A DNA stretch of 64,000 nucleotides, taken from contig SCUS01000177.1 in the NCBI GenBank assembly GCA_004297725.1, positions 1 through 64,000 on the forward strand. Direction: 5' to 3'. Below are positions 1 through 9,175 of this stretch, piece by piece. Source of the stretch: Myxococcaceae bacterium. GTDB lineage: Bacteria; Myxococcota_A; Polyangia; Polyangiales; Ga0077539. Made by a program: the position numbers and the translations under genes. The notes under the pieces were generated by a model. That model had not been told where the DNA came from, ran no database searches, and was given only the letters and a program-made list of their open reading frames with translations. Position 1 is the first letter of the stretch. Every line of letters begins with the position of its first letter.

Positions 1-78
1 TCAGCGACCGCAGGCCCGCTCGCGGGCCGCCCGCGGGCGCGGAGTCGGCGGTAGCTCACGAGACGACCGCTCCATGAC

Positions 79-94
79 GACCTTGCGCAAGGTC
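79..94. repeat. 16-bp perfect palindrome
   Basis: GACCTTGCGCAAGGTC reads the same on both strands. It lies about 105 bp upstream of the hisD start, in a stretch (1-200) where I see no convincing gene. It could be an operator for a dimeric regulator or a chance or extragenic palindrome. No ribosome binding site or clear promoter was seen around it. Confidence 0.35.
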
Positions 95-200
95 ACCGAA
101 GGATTCCGGGAAGGATCAGGATTTCCAACCCGCGGGCACATCCCGCCCGTAGCGGCCCGTTGCAGTCCGCGGCGGGCGCGGTCACCCTTTGGCCCCCGCC

Positions 201-1478
201 ATGAAGCTCCACCTCCGAGGAACCCACTCCTACACCGAGGCCCTCACCCGCCTCTCCGACCGCGGCGACGAGGACCTCGACCGGGTCACCCCCGCGGTGT
301 CCGAGATCCTCCACGCGGTGCGCTCCCGCGGCGACGAGGCGCTCAGGGAATACTCCCTCCGGTATGACGGCGCCGTGCCCTCGCCCTTCGCCTACGGGCC
401 CGACGAGATGGCCCGCGCGCTCTCGGCGCTCGACCCCTCTCTTGCGGACGTGCTTCGGCTCTCGGCCAGGCGCATCCGCGCCTATCACGAGAGGCAGGTG
501 GAGTCGGGCCTTCGCTACACCGACGAGGACGGGGTCTCGCTGGGCTGGCGGGTGAGGCCGCTCTCCCGGGTGGGCGTGTACGCGCCGGGGGGCAAGGCGC
601 GCTACCCGTCGAGCGTGCTGATGTCGGCCATTCCTGCGGCGGTGGCGGGCGTCGGCGAGGTGCTGCTGGCGACGCCGAGGCCGACGGCGGAGATCCTCGC
701 GGCGGCCTCCATCGCGGGGGTCTCCCGGGTCTTCGACATGGGGGGCGCCCAGGCCATCGGGGCGCTGGCCTACGGCACCGCGAGCGTCCCCCGCGTGGAC
801 AAGATCGTGGGCCCCGGAAACATCTACGTGGCCTGCGCGAAGAAGCTGGTCTACGGGCGGGTGGCCATCGACGGCATCGCCGGTCCTTCGGAGATCCTGG
901 TGGTGGCGGACGAGGGGGCCGACCCGGAGGTGGTGGCGGCCGATCTGCTGTCGCAGGCCGAGCACGACGAGGCGGCGTACCCGCTGCTGGTGGCGACCAC
1001 CGAGGCGGTGGCGATGAGGGCGCTGGATGCCCTGCGCCACCAGCTCGCGTCGCTCCCGCGAAGGGCCATCGCGGAGGCGTCGGTGATGTCCAATGGACAC
1101 GCCTTCGTGGTGGGCGACCTCGACGAGGCGGCGAGGGTGGTGACGGCGCTGGCGTCGGAGCACCTGGCGCTGCTGGTGCGCGACCCGGAGGCGCTGCTGG
1201 CGAGCGTGGGCGCCGCGGGCGCGGCCTTCCTCGGCGACTGGACCCCGGAGGCCGCGGGCGACTACCTGGCGGGCCCTTCGCACGTGCTGCCCACGGGCGG
1301 TGCGGTGCGCTTCAGCTCTCCGCTGGGGGTGTACGACTTCATGGTCCGCACCTCGGTCATCCGATATGACCGGGCCTCGCTGGAGCGGCACGGCAAGGCC
1401 ATCACCGACTTCGCGAGGGCCGAGGGCCTCGAGGCGCACGCGAGGGCGGTGGAGGTGCGGCTGCGGGGACGCCCTTGA
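201..1478 (+). CDS. hisD: Histidinol dehydrogenase
   Basis: Oxidises L-histidinol to L-histidine in two NAD-dependent steps, the last reactions of cytoplasmic histidine biosynthesis. The 425-residue product is full length for the family. Family landmarks are visible: VGVYAPGGKARYPS, VDKIVGPGNIYVACAKK, GIAGPSEILVVAD, the SQAEHDEAA metal/active-site segment, a later SEHLAL histidine, and the C-terminal YDFMVRTSVIRY. The ATG at 201 is preferred over the in-frame TTG at 189; neither has a good Shine-Dalgarno sequence. No other his gene lies in the window, so it is either a lone gene or the end of a cluster to the left. It is followed after 36 bp by a kinase-like gene on the same strand. Confidence 0.95.
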   Translation: MKLHLRGTHSYTEALTRLSDRGDEDLDRVTPAVSEILHAVRSRGDEALREYSLRYDGAVPSPFAYGPDEMARALSALDPSLADVLRLSARRIRAYHERQVESGLRYTDEDGVSLGWRVRPLSRVGVYAPGGKARYPSSVLMSAIPAAVAGVGEVLLATPRPTAEILAAASIAGVSRVFDMGGAQAIGALAYGTASVPRVDKIVGPGNIYVACAKKLVYGRVAIDGIAGPSEILVVADEGADPEVVAADLLSQAEHDEAAYPLLVATTEAVAMRALDALRHQLASLPRRAIAEASVMSNGHAFVVGDLDEAARVVTALASEHLALLVRDPEALLASVGAAGAAFLGDWTPEAAGDYLAGPSHVLPTGGAVRFSSPLGVYDFMVRTSVIRYDRASLERHGKAITDFARAEGLEAHARAVEVRLRGRP

Positions 1479-1514
1479 CGGCGATGGCCCGGACACCCCC
1501 ACGGTTGCGTCCCT

Positions 1515-2792
1515 ATGGATGAACGCGACCTGCCCACCGGACGCCTCGGACGCTTCGCCCGCCTCGCCTCGACGGGGCTGCGCGCCGGGGTGGGCGTGCT
1601 GATCGACAAGGACGCCCGCGCGGCGGCGATGCACACCGCGGAGGTGCTGGGCACGCTGCGGGGCCTCGCGGCGAAGGTCGGGCAGATGGCCAGCTACGTC
1701 GATGGGGTGATCCCCGAGGGGCAGCGGGAGCACTACGAGGTGGCGATGAAGGGGCTGCGCGCCGCGACGCCGCAGTCGTCGCCCGCGGAGGTGAGGGCGC
1801 TCATCGCGGCGGAGCTGGGGAGCGCGCCAGAGGACCTCTTCGCGGAGTGGGGCGCCGCGCCCATCGCGAGCGCGTCCATCGGGCAGGTGCACCGGGCGCG
1901 CCTGCACGACGGGCGCGCGGTGGCGGTGAAGGTGCAGCACGCGGGCATCGCGTCGGCGGTGGAGAGCGACCTGGCCAACGGGGGCATCCTGACGGCGATG
2001 GCGTCGAACCTGGGCCTCGGGCGGCACGACCCGGCGGCGGTGTTCGGGGTCATCAAGGCGCGCTTCCGCGAGGAGCTCGACTACCGACACGAGGCCGACA
2101 ACCAGCGGCACTTCGCGGAGCACTTCGCGGGCGACCGGCACATCCGCGTGCCCGCGGTGGTGGCCGAGCGGTCGAGCGGGCGGGTGCTCACCATGGACTT
2201 CGTGGAGGGGCGCTCCTTCGACGAGGCGGTGCTGGCGCCGCTGGCCGAGCGCGAGGCGTGGGCGAAGACCCTCTGGCGCTACGTGTTCAGCGCCATCCTC
2301 GGGGGCGGGCGCTTCAACGCCGACCCGCACCCGGGCAACTACGTCTTCCTGCCCGACGGCGCGGTGGCCGTGCTCGACTTCGGCTGCGTGCAGCGCGTCC
2401 CGGACGAGAACCGCAAGCACGCGCGGGCGATGCACCGGGCGGCGCTCGCGCGCGACGAGGCGGCGTTTCGCGCGGCGCTGGCGCGGATGCTGGACGCGAA
2501 GCCCGGGCGCATGGAGGTGCTCTGCTGGGAGTACATCCGGGTGGCGTTCAGGCCGCTGTTCGAGGCGCCCTTCCACATGACGCGGCCCTACGCGGCGAGC
2601 CTGGTCGACGGGATGAAGGTCGTCGCGAAGGAGAGCCGCTCGGTGCCCGAGGCGGAGTTCTTCACCATGCCCGCGGAGATGACCTTCATGAACCGGCTGC
2701 AGTTCGGGTTCTACTCGCTGCTGGCGAGGCTCGACGTGACGGTGGACTACGCGGCCATCCAGCGGGAGATCCTGGCGGGGCTGCCGGAGTGA
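1515..2792 (+). CDS. ABC1/UbiB/ADCK-family atypical kinase
   Basis: Member of the ABC1 (UbiB/COQ8/ADCK) family of protein-kinase-like ATPases, associated with quinone biosynthesis and lipid handling. At 425 residues it has the family-defining KxGQ segment (AAKVGQMASY, near residue 57), the Ala-rich nucleotide loop ASASIGQVHRA, the ion-pair lysine in VAVKVQH, the catalytic HPGNY segment and a DFG-type VLDFGCVQRV. No clear C-terminal membrane pair of the UbiB type is seen, so a soluble ADCK-like member is possible. It starts 36 bp after hisD and converges on polA with only 24 bp between the stops. The substrate is unknown. Confidence 0.88.
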   Translation: MDERDLPTGRLGRFARLASTGLRAGVGVLIDKDARAAAMHTAEVLGTLRGLAAKVGQMASYVDGVIPEGQREHYEVAMKGLRAATPQSSPAEVRALIAAELGSAPEDLFAEWGAAPIASASIGQVHRARLHDGRAVAVKVQHAGIASAVESDLANGGILTAMASNLGLGRHDPAAVFGVIKARFREELDYRHEADNQRHFAEHFAGDRHIRVPAVVAERSSGRVLTMDFVEGRSFDEAVLAPLAEREAWAKTLWRYVFSAILGGGRFNADPHPGNYVFLPDGAVAVLDFGCVQRVPDENRKHARAMHRAALARDEAAFRAALARMLDAKPGRMEVLCWEYIRVAFRPLFEAPFHMTRPYAASLVDGMKVVAKESRSVPEAEFFTMPAEMTFMNRLQFGFYSLLARLDVTVDYAAIQREILAGLPE

Positions 2793-2816
2793 GGCGCGAG
2801 CGCCAGCCGCCCTCGC

Positions 2817-5552
2817 TCAGTGCGCGTCGCCCCAGTTCTTGCCCCAGCCGCACTCCACCAGCAGGGGCACTTCGAGCTTCATCACCCCTTCCATGGTCTC
2901 CTTGACCATCGCGCCCACTGCTGACTTCTCCGCTTCGGGCACCTCGAAGACCAGCTCGTCGTGCACCGTCGAGACCATCCGGGTGCCTACCTTCTCTGCG
3001 GTCAAGCGCTCGTCCACCCGGAGCATCGCCAGCTTGATGATGTCCGCCGCGGTGCCCTGGATGGGCGTGTTCTGCGCCACCCGCTCGGCGGTCAATCGCA
3101 GCGCCCGGTTGGGGGAGTGGAGGTCCGGCAGAAACCTCCGCCGCCCGAGGATCGTGTGCACCCCTTCGCCGGTGCGCGCCTTCTCCACCACGTCGTCGAG
3201 GTACTTCCTCAGCGTCGCGAAGGTCTGGAAGTACTTTTCGATGAACTCCGCGGCCTCGTCCCGGGTGATGCCCAGCCGCTTGCCCAGCGACGACTCCCCC
3301 TGACCGTAGATCACCGCGAAATTGGTGGTCTTCGCCTTCGCCCTCATCTCCTTGGAGACGTCGTCTCGGGAGACCTTGAAGATCTCCATGGCCGTTCGCA
3401 CATGCACGTCGTCCCCGGAGCGGAAGGCGTCCACCAGGATGGGATCTCCCGAGAGATGGGCCAATACCCGGAGCTCGATCTGTGAATAGTCCGCCGACAG
3501 GATGAGGCAGCCCTCCGGCGCCACGAAGGCCCGGCGAATCTCCCTCCCCATGGGGGTGCGAACAGGGATGTTCTGGAGGTTGGGGTTGTTCGAGGAGAGC
3601 CGCCCCGTGGCCGCCACCGCCTGGTTGAAGCTGGTGTGCACCCGGCCCGTCGCGTCGACCAGCTGAGGCAGCGCGTCGAGGTAGGTGCCGATCAGCTTGG
3701 TGAGCGACCGCACCTCCAGGATCTTGTTGGGCAGCGGGTGCTGCGACGCGAGCTCTTCGAGCACCTCGGCGTCCGTCGAGCGCCCGGTCTTGGTCTTCTT
3801 GACCACCGGGAGCTTGAGCTCATCGAAGAGGATGGTCTCCAATTGCTTCGGGGAGTTCACGTTGAAGGCGTGGCCCGCCATCGCGTGCGCCTCGGCCTCC
3901 AGCTTCACCACCTCCGCGCCCGCCTGCTTCGACATCGCCTTCAGGTGGTCGACGTCCACCAGCACGCCGTGCTCCTCGATGCGCCCCAGCAGCAGCGCCA
4001 GCGGCAGCTCGACGTCCCGCAGCAACCCCGTGAGCGCGGCGCCCTCCAGCTTGGGGCGCAGCCGCTCCTGCAGCCGAGAGACCACCTCCGCGTCCTCGGC
4101 GGCGTAGCGGGTGGCGCGGGCGATGTCGACCTCGTCGAAGGTGATCTGCTTGCCCTTGCCCACCTTGGTCACGCTGTCATAGCTGACCATCTCGTAGCCG
4201 AGCTCGCTCTTGCTGATCTCGTCGAGCTTGTGCGTATGCCGCTCGGGGTCGATGAGGTAGCTCGCCAGCATCGTGTCGAACTCGTACCCGCTCACCGGAA
4301 CCCCCGCCCGGCGCAGCACGATGTCGTCGTACTTGATGTTCTGCCCGATCTTCTTCACCGAGGCGTCTGCGAAGAGCGGTCGAAGCCGGTCGAGCACCAG
4401 CGCGCGCCCGAGCTGCGCGGGGTCGCCCAGCACCCGATGTCCGATGGGGATGTACACCCCGTGGCCGGGCTTCCAGGAGAGGGAGATGCCCACCAGCTCG
4501 GCCCGGGTGGTCTCGAGACTCGTGGTCTCCGTGTCGACAGAGAACCAGCCGGTCTTCCGGCACTGCGCGATGGCCTCGTCGAGGGCCGCCTCGGTGAGCA
4601 CCGCCTCGTAGACCGCGGGCCCCGCCGGAGCCTCTGGCGACGCCGTGGCGGAGCCGGTCTGCGCGGCCTTGGCGTCCTCGGCGTCGAGGGAGGCCACGAG
4701 CCGGGTGAACTCCAGGTCTTCGAAGAGCGCCCGCACCGTGGAGCGCTGGAAGCCTCCATACACGAGATGGTCGACATCGAACTTCATCGGGACATCGGAC
4801 TTGAGGCTCACCAGCCGCTGCGAGAGGCGGGCGTCGGCCTCGTGGGCCTGGAGGTGCTCCCTGACCTTCCCCTTGATCTTGTCGAGGTTCTGATAGACCC
4901 CGTCGAGGGTGTCGAACTCCGTGAGGAGCTTCACCGCGGTCTTCTCTCCGACGTGCGCCACGCCGGGGACGTTGTCGGAAGAGTCTCCCATGAGGGCCAG
5001 GAGGTCTCTCACCCGGTTGGGGGCGACCCCCCACTTCTCCTTCACCTCGGCGGCGCCGAAGATGCGGGAGCGCATCGCGTCCCACATGATGACGTCGTCG
5101 TCGACGAGCTGGAGGAGGTCCTTGTCGCCGGAGCAGATGACGGTGAAGAGGCCGTGCTTGCGGGCCTCGGCGACGCAGGTGGCGAGCAGGTCGTCGGCCT
5201 CGACGCCCTCGCACTGGAGCACGGGGATGTTGTAGGCCTCGGCCACCTCGCGGCAGCGGGCCATCTGGATGGCAAGGTCCGGCGGAGGCGGCGGGCGGTT
5301 GGCCTTGTACTCGGAGTAGAGCTCGTGGCGGAAGGTCGGCCTGACGCTGTCCATGGCGACCGCGAGCAGGTGCGGCCGCTGGTTGCGCACCAGGGCGTGC
5401 AGCATGTTGGTGACGCCGAGGGTGGCGAAGGTCGGCTCGCCCTTGCTGTTGGAGAGCGGGGCGACGGCGTGATAGGCGCGAAACACGTAGCCCGACAGGT
5501 CGAGCACGTAGAGGGCCTTCGGATCACCAGGCGGCGGCAGCGTCGTGGGCAT
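2817..5552 (-). CDS. polA: DNA polymerase I
   Basis: Repair and Okazaki-fragment-processing DNA polymerase; 911 residues, the usual length. The N-terminal 5'-3' exonuclease carries YVLDLSGYVFRAYHA and SGDKDLLQLV. The 3'-5' proofreading domain keeps all three exo motifs (VDTETTS near 340, GQNIKYD, and YAAEDAEV), so it should be active. The polymerase domain has motif A (DYSQIELR, near 687), motif B (KTTNFAVIYGQG) and motif C (VHDELVFE, near 862). It ends 24 bp from the convergent ABC1 gene. Just upstream of its start lies a 192-bp inverted-repeat element (5659-5850), so its promoter must lie within or just below that element. Confidence 0.98.
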   Translation of the reverse strand: MPTTLPPPGDPKALYVLDLSGYVFRAYHAVAPLSNSKGEPTFATLGVTNMLHALVRNQRPHLLAVAMDSVRPTFRHELYSEYKANRPPPPPDLAIQMARCREVAEAYNIPVLQCEGVEADDLLATCVAEARKHGLFTVICSGDKDLLQLVDDDVIMWDAMRSRIFGAAEVKEKWGVAPNRVRDLLALMGDSSDNVPGVAHVGEKTAVKLLTEFDTLDGVYQNLDKIKGKVREHLQAHEADARLSQRLVSLKSDVPMKFDVDHLVYGGFQRSTVRALFEDLEFTRLVASLDAEDAKAAQTGSATASPEAPAGPAVYEAVLTEAALDEAIAQCRKTGWFSVDTETTSLETTRAELVGISLSWKPGHGVYIPIGHRVLGDPAQLGRALVLDRLRPLFADASVKKIGQNIKYDDIVLRRAGVPVSGYEFDTMLASYLIDPERHTHKLDEISKSELGYEMVSYDSVTKVGKGKQITFDEVDIARATRYAAEDAEVVSRLQERLRPKLEGAALTGLLRDVELPLALLLGRIEEHGVLVDVDHLKAMSKQAGAEVVKLEAEAHAMAGHAFNVNSPKQLETILFDELKLPVVKKTKTGRSTDAEVLEELASQHPLPNKILEVRSLTKLIGTYLDALPQLVDATGRVHTSFNQAVAATGRLSSNNPNLQNIPVRTPMGREIRRAFVAPEGCLILSADYSQIELRVLAHLSGDPILVDAFRSGDDVHVRTAMEIFKVSRDDVSKEMRAKAKTTNFAVIYGQGESSLGKRLGITRDEAAEFIEKYFQTFATLRKYLDDVVEKARTGEGVHTILGRRRFLPDLHSPNRALRLTAERVAQNTPIQGTAADIIKLAMLRVDERLTAEKVGTRMVSTVHDELVFEVPEAEKSAVGAMVKETMEGVMKLEVPLLVECGWGKNWGDAH

Positions 5553-5658
5553 TGGGGGGTGCCGACGGGTGTAACAGGGTCCGCGCGGAGGGGGCCAGTA
5601 ACAGCCCAGGGGGTGCAGGCCTCGCGTTTGACGCTACGGGATCGGCTCATTCGCGGCG

Positions 5659-5850
5659 TGGGTGGTGCCCCCTTCCCCGCTGCCGCGCGCCCTACCCCCG
5701 CCTCGGGGGCAGGGCTCAGGCAACTGCCAACGGAGGGGTCGTACTGGAAGGCTTCGGCGGTGCCTGTTCGAGCACGCGTTCTCGATCTCCTGAGCCCTGC
5801 CCCCGAGGCGGGGGTAGGGCGCGCGGCAGCGGGGAAGGGGGCACCACCCA
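5659..5850 (+). repeat. 192-bp inverted-repeat element, copy 1 (MITE-like)
   Basis: Two 62-bp arms (5659-5720 and 5789-5850) are perfect reverse complements, enclosing a 68-nt loop. The arms begin TGGGTGGTGCCCCC and end toward the loop with GGGCTCAGG. A related element lies at 13031-13221 in the opposite orientation; its loop shares the core GTCGTACTGGA and TTCGAGCAC. Conserved arms plus a related loop mean a mobile or dispersed family, not a chance terminator. It fills most of the 337-bp gap between polA and the vWA-like lipoprotein gene (both minus strand). I see no gene in the gap. Confidence 0.9.
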
Positions 5851-5889
5851 ACCGCCCCAACCCAGGGCCGCCACCCCGCCAATCCCCTC

Positions 5890-7404
5890 TCAGTCCCCCT
5901 CGACCCCCGCGTCGCTCGTCACCTCGACGGTCCCTCCGAGGTCCTCCGCGCCGACGTCGGTCCCCGTCTCCGCGCCCGCGTCCGCGCCCGCGTCCGCGCC
6001 CGTCTCCGGGACCACCGCGTCGGCGCCGCCGTCGCCGCCGTCGGGCTTCGGCCCCTCGGGGACGATCACCCGCACCACCCGCTCGTCCACGGTCACCCCG
6101 TCGCCCACCAGGGCCACGCGGATGAAATACAACTGCGGGTATTCCGTCTCCCGCCGCGTCATGTTGCGAAGGCGCACCCGGAAGGTCAGCCGAGTCCTCG
6201 TCGGAACCGTCGTGAAGGTGTCCGGCACCCCGTCGCGCATCGCCGTCGGGAGCAGGTCGACCCGCTGCGGCGGCGTCGCCCCGTCGGGCGCGCGGGCGCT
6301 CACCGCCTCGATGGAGCGCACGAAGGCGTGAGGGTCGTCCGTCGCCCGGCCGCTCACCTGCGCGAAGGCCAGCGAGTCGAGGAAGCGCAGGATGCCGTCG
6401 ACCAGCACCGCCCCGAGGCCCGTGCCGTCTTCGGCGATGTCGAAGACCAGCGGGCACATCCCGCCCACCGCCAGCCGGGTGGTGCCCCCGATGCCCGTCG
6501 GGCAGCGCCCCCCGGTCGCAGGCGCCACCGCCCCGGTGCGCACCGCGAGCGCCTCCATCTGCGAGCGCGATCCCTCCCCCGACGCGATGCCGATCATCCG
6601 GGCGCCGATGAGCTGAAGCGCCGCCCCGGCCTCCTGCGTCGAGTGCGCGCCGGGCACGGCGTCGCCGTAGTCCGAGGGCTCGTGCGACGGAGCATCGGTC
6701 ACGTTGATCACCACCCGCGCCGCCCCCGCGCGAAACCCCACGCCCCCGATCACGCTGCCCGCGGGCGTACCGGCAGGAGGAACGAAGGCGGGGATGTTGC
6801 CGAGGCTGAGCCCCGTGAGCCCGGCGCCGGTGGCGATCTGGTAGAGCGCCTCGCCCCAGGGCTCCGGCGGGTCGCCGCCGTTCTGCAAGGGCTGGTCGAG
6901 GGAGTTCACCGCCACCGTCACCCGGGAGAGGTCGGTGGTGATGGGGGTGAGCAGGTTGTACGGCGCGTCGGTGTTGCGGCCGAAGGGCGCCACGGGAAAC
7001 TCACCGAAGCGCGACACCCCCATCGCCAGGTCGCCCACCCGCGCCCGCAGCGAAGGGATGATGTTGCTCCCCAGGGCGACCTTCAGGTTGGCGATCTCGC
7101 CGTTGAAGCTCCCGGTGGTGTCGACGTTGAGGTGCACGTCGAGCTTCGTCGCCCGGGGCTCGGCCTCCATGTCGAAGCCCTGCTCGAGTCCCTCGAAGGG
7201 GAGCGTCACCGTCAGGTCGTAGGAGGGGTAGGGCGAGGCCGCGCGCGACGGCAGCGACCCGTCGGAGACCTGCACCACGCCGAGGTCGCTGGAGGGGAAG
7301 GCGCTGTCGCCCGCGTCGAAGGCGCCGAGGCCCGGGGGACGCTCGCCCGCGCACCCCGCCAGCGCCGCCGTGATCACGAGGTTGCGGGTGAGCGCCTTCA
7401 CCAT
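5890..7404 (-). CDS. vWA-like surface lipoprotein, function unknown
   Basis: Predicted exported lipoprotein of 504 residues. The start MVKALTRNLVITAALAGCAG gives a short positive N-terminus, hydrophobic core and lipobox (LAGC) and avoids overlap with the next gene. The mature part contains LDVHLNVDTTGSF, which resembles the metal-binding D-x-T/S-x-S motif of von Willebrand A domains, followed by alternating hydrophobic strands as expected of that fold. The C-terminal tail is a low-complexity Asp/Gly/Ala/Glu stretch, common in myxobacterial surface proteins. It probably binds a ligand or partner at the cell envelope. It starts 25 bp downstream of the stop of the MBL gene on the same strand, so cotranscription is likely. 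Confidence 0.75.
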   Translation of the reverse strand: MVKALTRNLVITAALAGCAGERPPGLGAFDAGDSAFPSSDLGVVQVSDGSLPSRAASPYPSYDLTVTLPFEGLEQGFDMEAEPRATKLDVHLNVDTTGSFNGEIANLKVALGSNIIPSLRARVGDLAMGVSRFGEFPVAPFGRNTDAPYNLLTPITTDLSRVTVAVNSLDQPLQNGGDPPEPWGEALYQIATGAGLTGLSLGNIPAFVPPAGTPAGSVIGGVGFRAGAARVVINVTDAPSHEPSDYGDAVPGAHSTQEAGAALQLIGARMIGIASGEGSRSQMEALAVRTGAVAPATGGRCPTGIGGTTRLAVGGMCPLVFDIAEDGTGLGAVLVDGILRFLDSLAFAQVSGRATDDPHAFVRSIEAVSARAPDGATPPQRVDLLPTAMRDGVPDTFTTVPTRTRLTFRVRLRNMTRRETEYPQLYFIRVALVGDGVTVDERVVRVIVPEGPKPDGGDGGADAVVPETGADAGADAGAETGTDVGAEDLGGTVEVTSDAGVEGD

Positions 7405-7429
7405 CGGGCACGCTAGCACGGAGCGCCCC

Positions 7430-8833
7430 TCACACCGCCAGCCGGTCACCCGCCACCGGGATCACCACCCTCGGCGCCCCCTCCGCCAGCAGGGCGTCCC
7501 GCAGCGAGGACTGCGCCGGGAGCTCGCCGTGCACCAGGGCGATGGTCTTCACCGCCCCCTGCTCCTGGCAGGCCCGGGCGTAGGCCAGCAGCCCGTCGCG
7601 GTCGGCGTGGGCGCTGAAGCCGTTGAGCACCACCACCTCGGCGCGGCGCTCCCGCTCCATGCCGAAGATGCGCACCCTCGACCGCCGCTCGACCAGCCGT
7701 CGCCCCAAAGTGTGCTGCGCCTGGAAGCCTACGATCAGCACGGTGTTGCGCGCGTCGTCGATGGTGGTGCGGAGGTGGTGAAGCACCCGGCCGCCCTCGC
7801 ACATCCCGCTGGCGGAGATGATCACCGCGGGGTCGGCGCGCAGCGAGAGCTCGCGGCTGGCCTCGACGTCCTGGATGTAGCGGAGCCCCTCGAACTCGAA
7901 GGGCGCGTCGTGGGCGGTGATCATCCCGCGGGCCTCCTCGTCGAAGCACTCGGGGTGCATCTTGAACACCTCGGTGATCTTCGCCGTGAGGGGAGAGTCG
8001 ATGAAGACCGGGATGGGCGGCAGCGCCCCGCTGCGCCGCAGGGCCTTCAGGGCGAAGACGATCTCCTGCGCCCGCTCGAGCGCGAAGGCGGGGATGATCA
8101 CCTTGCCGCCGCGGGCGAAGGTTCGCCGGATGGTCTCCGCGAGGTCGTCGTCCATCTTGGCGATGGGGTCGTGCAGCCGGTCGCCGTAGGTGCTCTCGGT
8201 GATGAGCATCTCCGCGCCGGGGACCACCTCCGGGTCGCGCAGGATGGGCATGTTGGTGCGCCCGAGGTCGCCGGTGAACACCAGCCGCCGGGTGCGCCCG
8301 TCCTCCTCGGAGTCGAGCGCGACGATGGCGCTGCCGAGCACGTGGCCGGCGTCGAAGAAGGTCACCCGCACGCCCTTCGCGACCTCGAAGGAGCGGTGGT
8401 AGGGCATCGCCACGAAGCGCTCCAGCGCCTGCAGCGCGTCGGCCTCGGTGTAGAGCGCGTCGACCCGGTCGCTGTCGATGACGCCGCGGTCGATCTGCTT
8501 GTTGAGGAAGCGCGCGTCGGACTCCTGGATGTTGGCCGCGTCGAGCAGCATCGCCGCGCAGAGGTCGTGCGTGGCGTGCGTGGCGTAGATGGGCCCGTCG
8601 TAGCCCTGCTTTACCAGCAGGGGTAAGGCCCCGGAGTGGTCGATGTGCGCGTGGGAGAGGATCACCGCGTCGACCTCCTTCACCGGCAGCGGGAGGTTGC
8701 GGTTGCGCTCGATGCTCTCGCGGCGGTGACCCTGGAAGAGCCCGCAGTCGAGCAGCAGCGTGGCGTGCGGCGTGCGCACCAGGTGCATCGATCCGGTGAC
8801 CGTCTGGGCCGCGCCGACGAACTCGATCTCCAT
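7430..8833 (-). CDS. MBL-fold beta-CASP (CPSF/YSH1-like) RNA-processing hydrolase
   Basis: Metallo-beta-lactamase-fold nuclease of the beta-CASP group, 467 residues. The N-terminal zinc motif HAHIDHSG (near residue 60) and DAGHVLGSA are intact. The beta-CASP part includes ESTYGDR, ALERAQEIVFAL and SASGMCEGGRVLHHL. The C-terminal RMMBL segment carries NGFSAHADRDGLLAYA. Relatives process RNA ends in archaea and eukaryotes, and bacterial members are thought to be RNases. It is divergent from rpmG, with 121 bp between the starts, and its 3' end lies 25 bp from the downstream lipoprotein start. Confidence 0.88.
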   Translation of the reverse strand: MEIEFVGAAQTVTGSMHLVRTPHATLLLDCGLFQGHRRESIERNRNLPLPVKEVDAVILSHAHIDHSGALPLLVKQGYDGPIYATHATHDLCAAMLLDAANIQESDARFLNKQIDRGVIDSDRVDALYTEADALQALERFVAMPYHRSFEVAKGVRVTFFDAGHVLGSAIVALDSEEDGRTRRLVFTGDLGRTNMPILRDPEVVPGAEMLITESTYGDRLHDPIAKMDDDLAETIRRTFARGGKVIIPAFALERAQEIVFALKALRRSGALPPIPVFIDSPLTAKITEVFKMHPECFDEEARGMITAHDAPFEFEGLRYIQDVEASRELSLRADPAVIISASGMCEGGRVLHHLRTTIDDARNTVLIVGFQAQHTLGRRLVERRSRVRIFGMERERRAEVVVLNGFSAHADRDGLLAYARACQEQGAVKTIALVHGELPAQSSLRDALLAEGAPRVVIPVAGDRLAV

Positions 8834-8871
8834 GCCGGCGATGCTACCGGAGCGGAGCGTCCAGGCGGGAG

Positions 8872-8949
8872 TTGCATTCGCGCCGGGGTCGTGTAGGTTC
8901 GCGGCCCCTCTGCGAACGCCTATGCGTCCGCTCTATTGAACTTCGAGGA
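8872..8949 (+). promoter_or_regulatory. Candidate rpmG promoter and ribosome binding site
   Basis: Between the divergent MBL gene and rpmG there is TTGCAT, a 16-bp spacer, then TAGGTT, a plausible sigma-70-like pair. A GAGGA ribosome binding site (8945-8949) sits 5 nt before the rpmG ATG. This is inferred from consensus resemblance only. Confidence 0.4.
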
Positions 8950-8954
8950 CTGCG

Positions 8955-9128
8955 ATGCGTGACATGATCCGCCTGGTGTCGTCTGCTGGTACGGGCTTCA
9001 CCTACTACACCAACAAGAACAAGCGCACGACGACCAACAAGCTGGAGTTCAAGAAGTACGATCCGGTCGTCCGGAAGCACGTGATGTTCACCGAGATGAA
9101 GATGCCCAACCCCAAGAAGCAGGGCTGA
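8955..9128 (+). CDS. rpmG: 50S ribosomal protein L33, zinc-independent form
   Basis: A 57-residue ribosomal protein of the large subunit E site. The signature IRLVSSAGTGFTYYTNKNKR, then KLEFKKYDPVVRKHV and a C-terminal EMKM, match bacterial L33. The two CxxC zinc-ribbon pairs of the C+ form are absent, so this is the C- paralogue that needs no zinc; any second copy would lie elsewhere. It is preceded by a good GAGGA ribosome binding site. It stands alone between divergent MBL and convergent bioA genes. Confidence 0.95.
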   Translation: MRDMIRLVSSAGTGFTYYTNKNKRTTTNKLEFKKYDPVVRKHVMFTEMKMPNPKKQG

Positions 9129-9175
9129 TCGTCTCCGTCTCTCCCCGCCGTGCATCCCCCGTCCGCAGCGCTCGC

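Noticed and set aside
93..2576. Long minus-strand open frame opposite hisD and the ABC1 gene
   Set aside because: It is Arg/Pro/His-rich composition noise caused by high GC on the opposite strand. The plus-strand frames have clear family motifs.
3636..6125. Long plus-strand open frame opposite polA
   Set aside because: Antisense shadow of polA, with no family motifs and biased composition.
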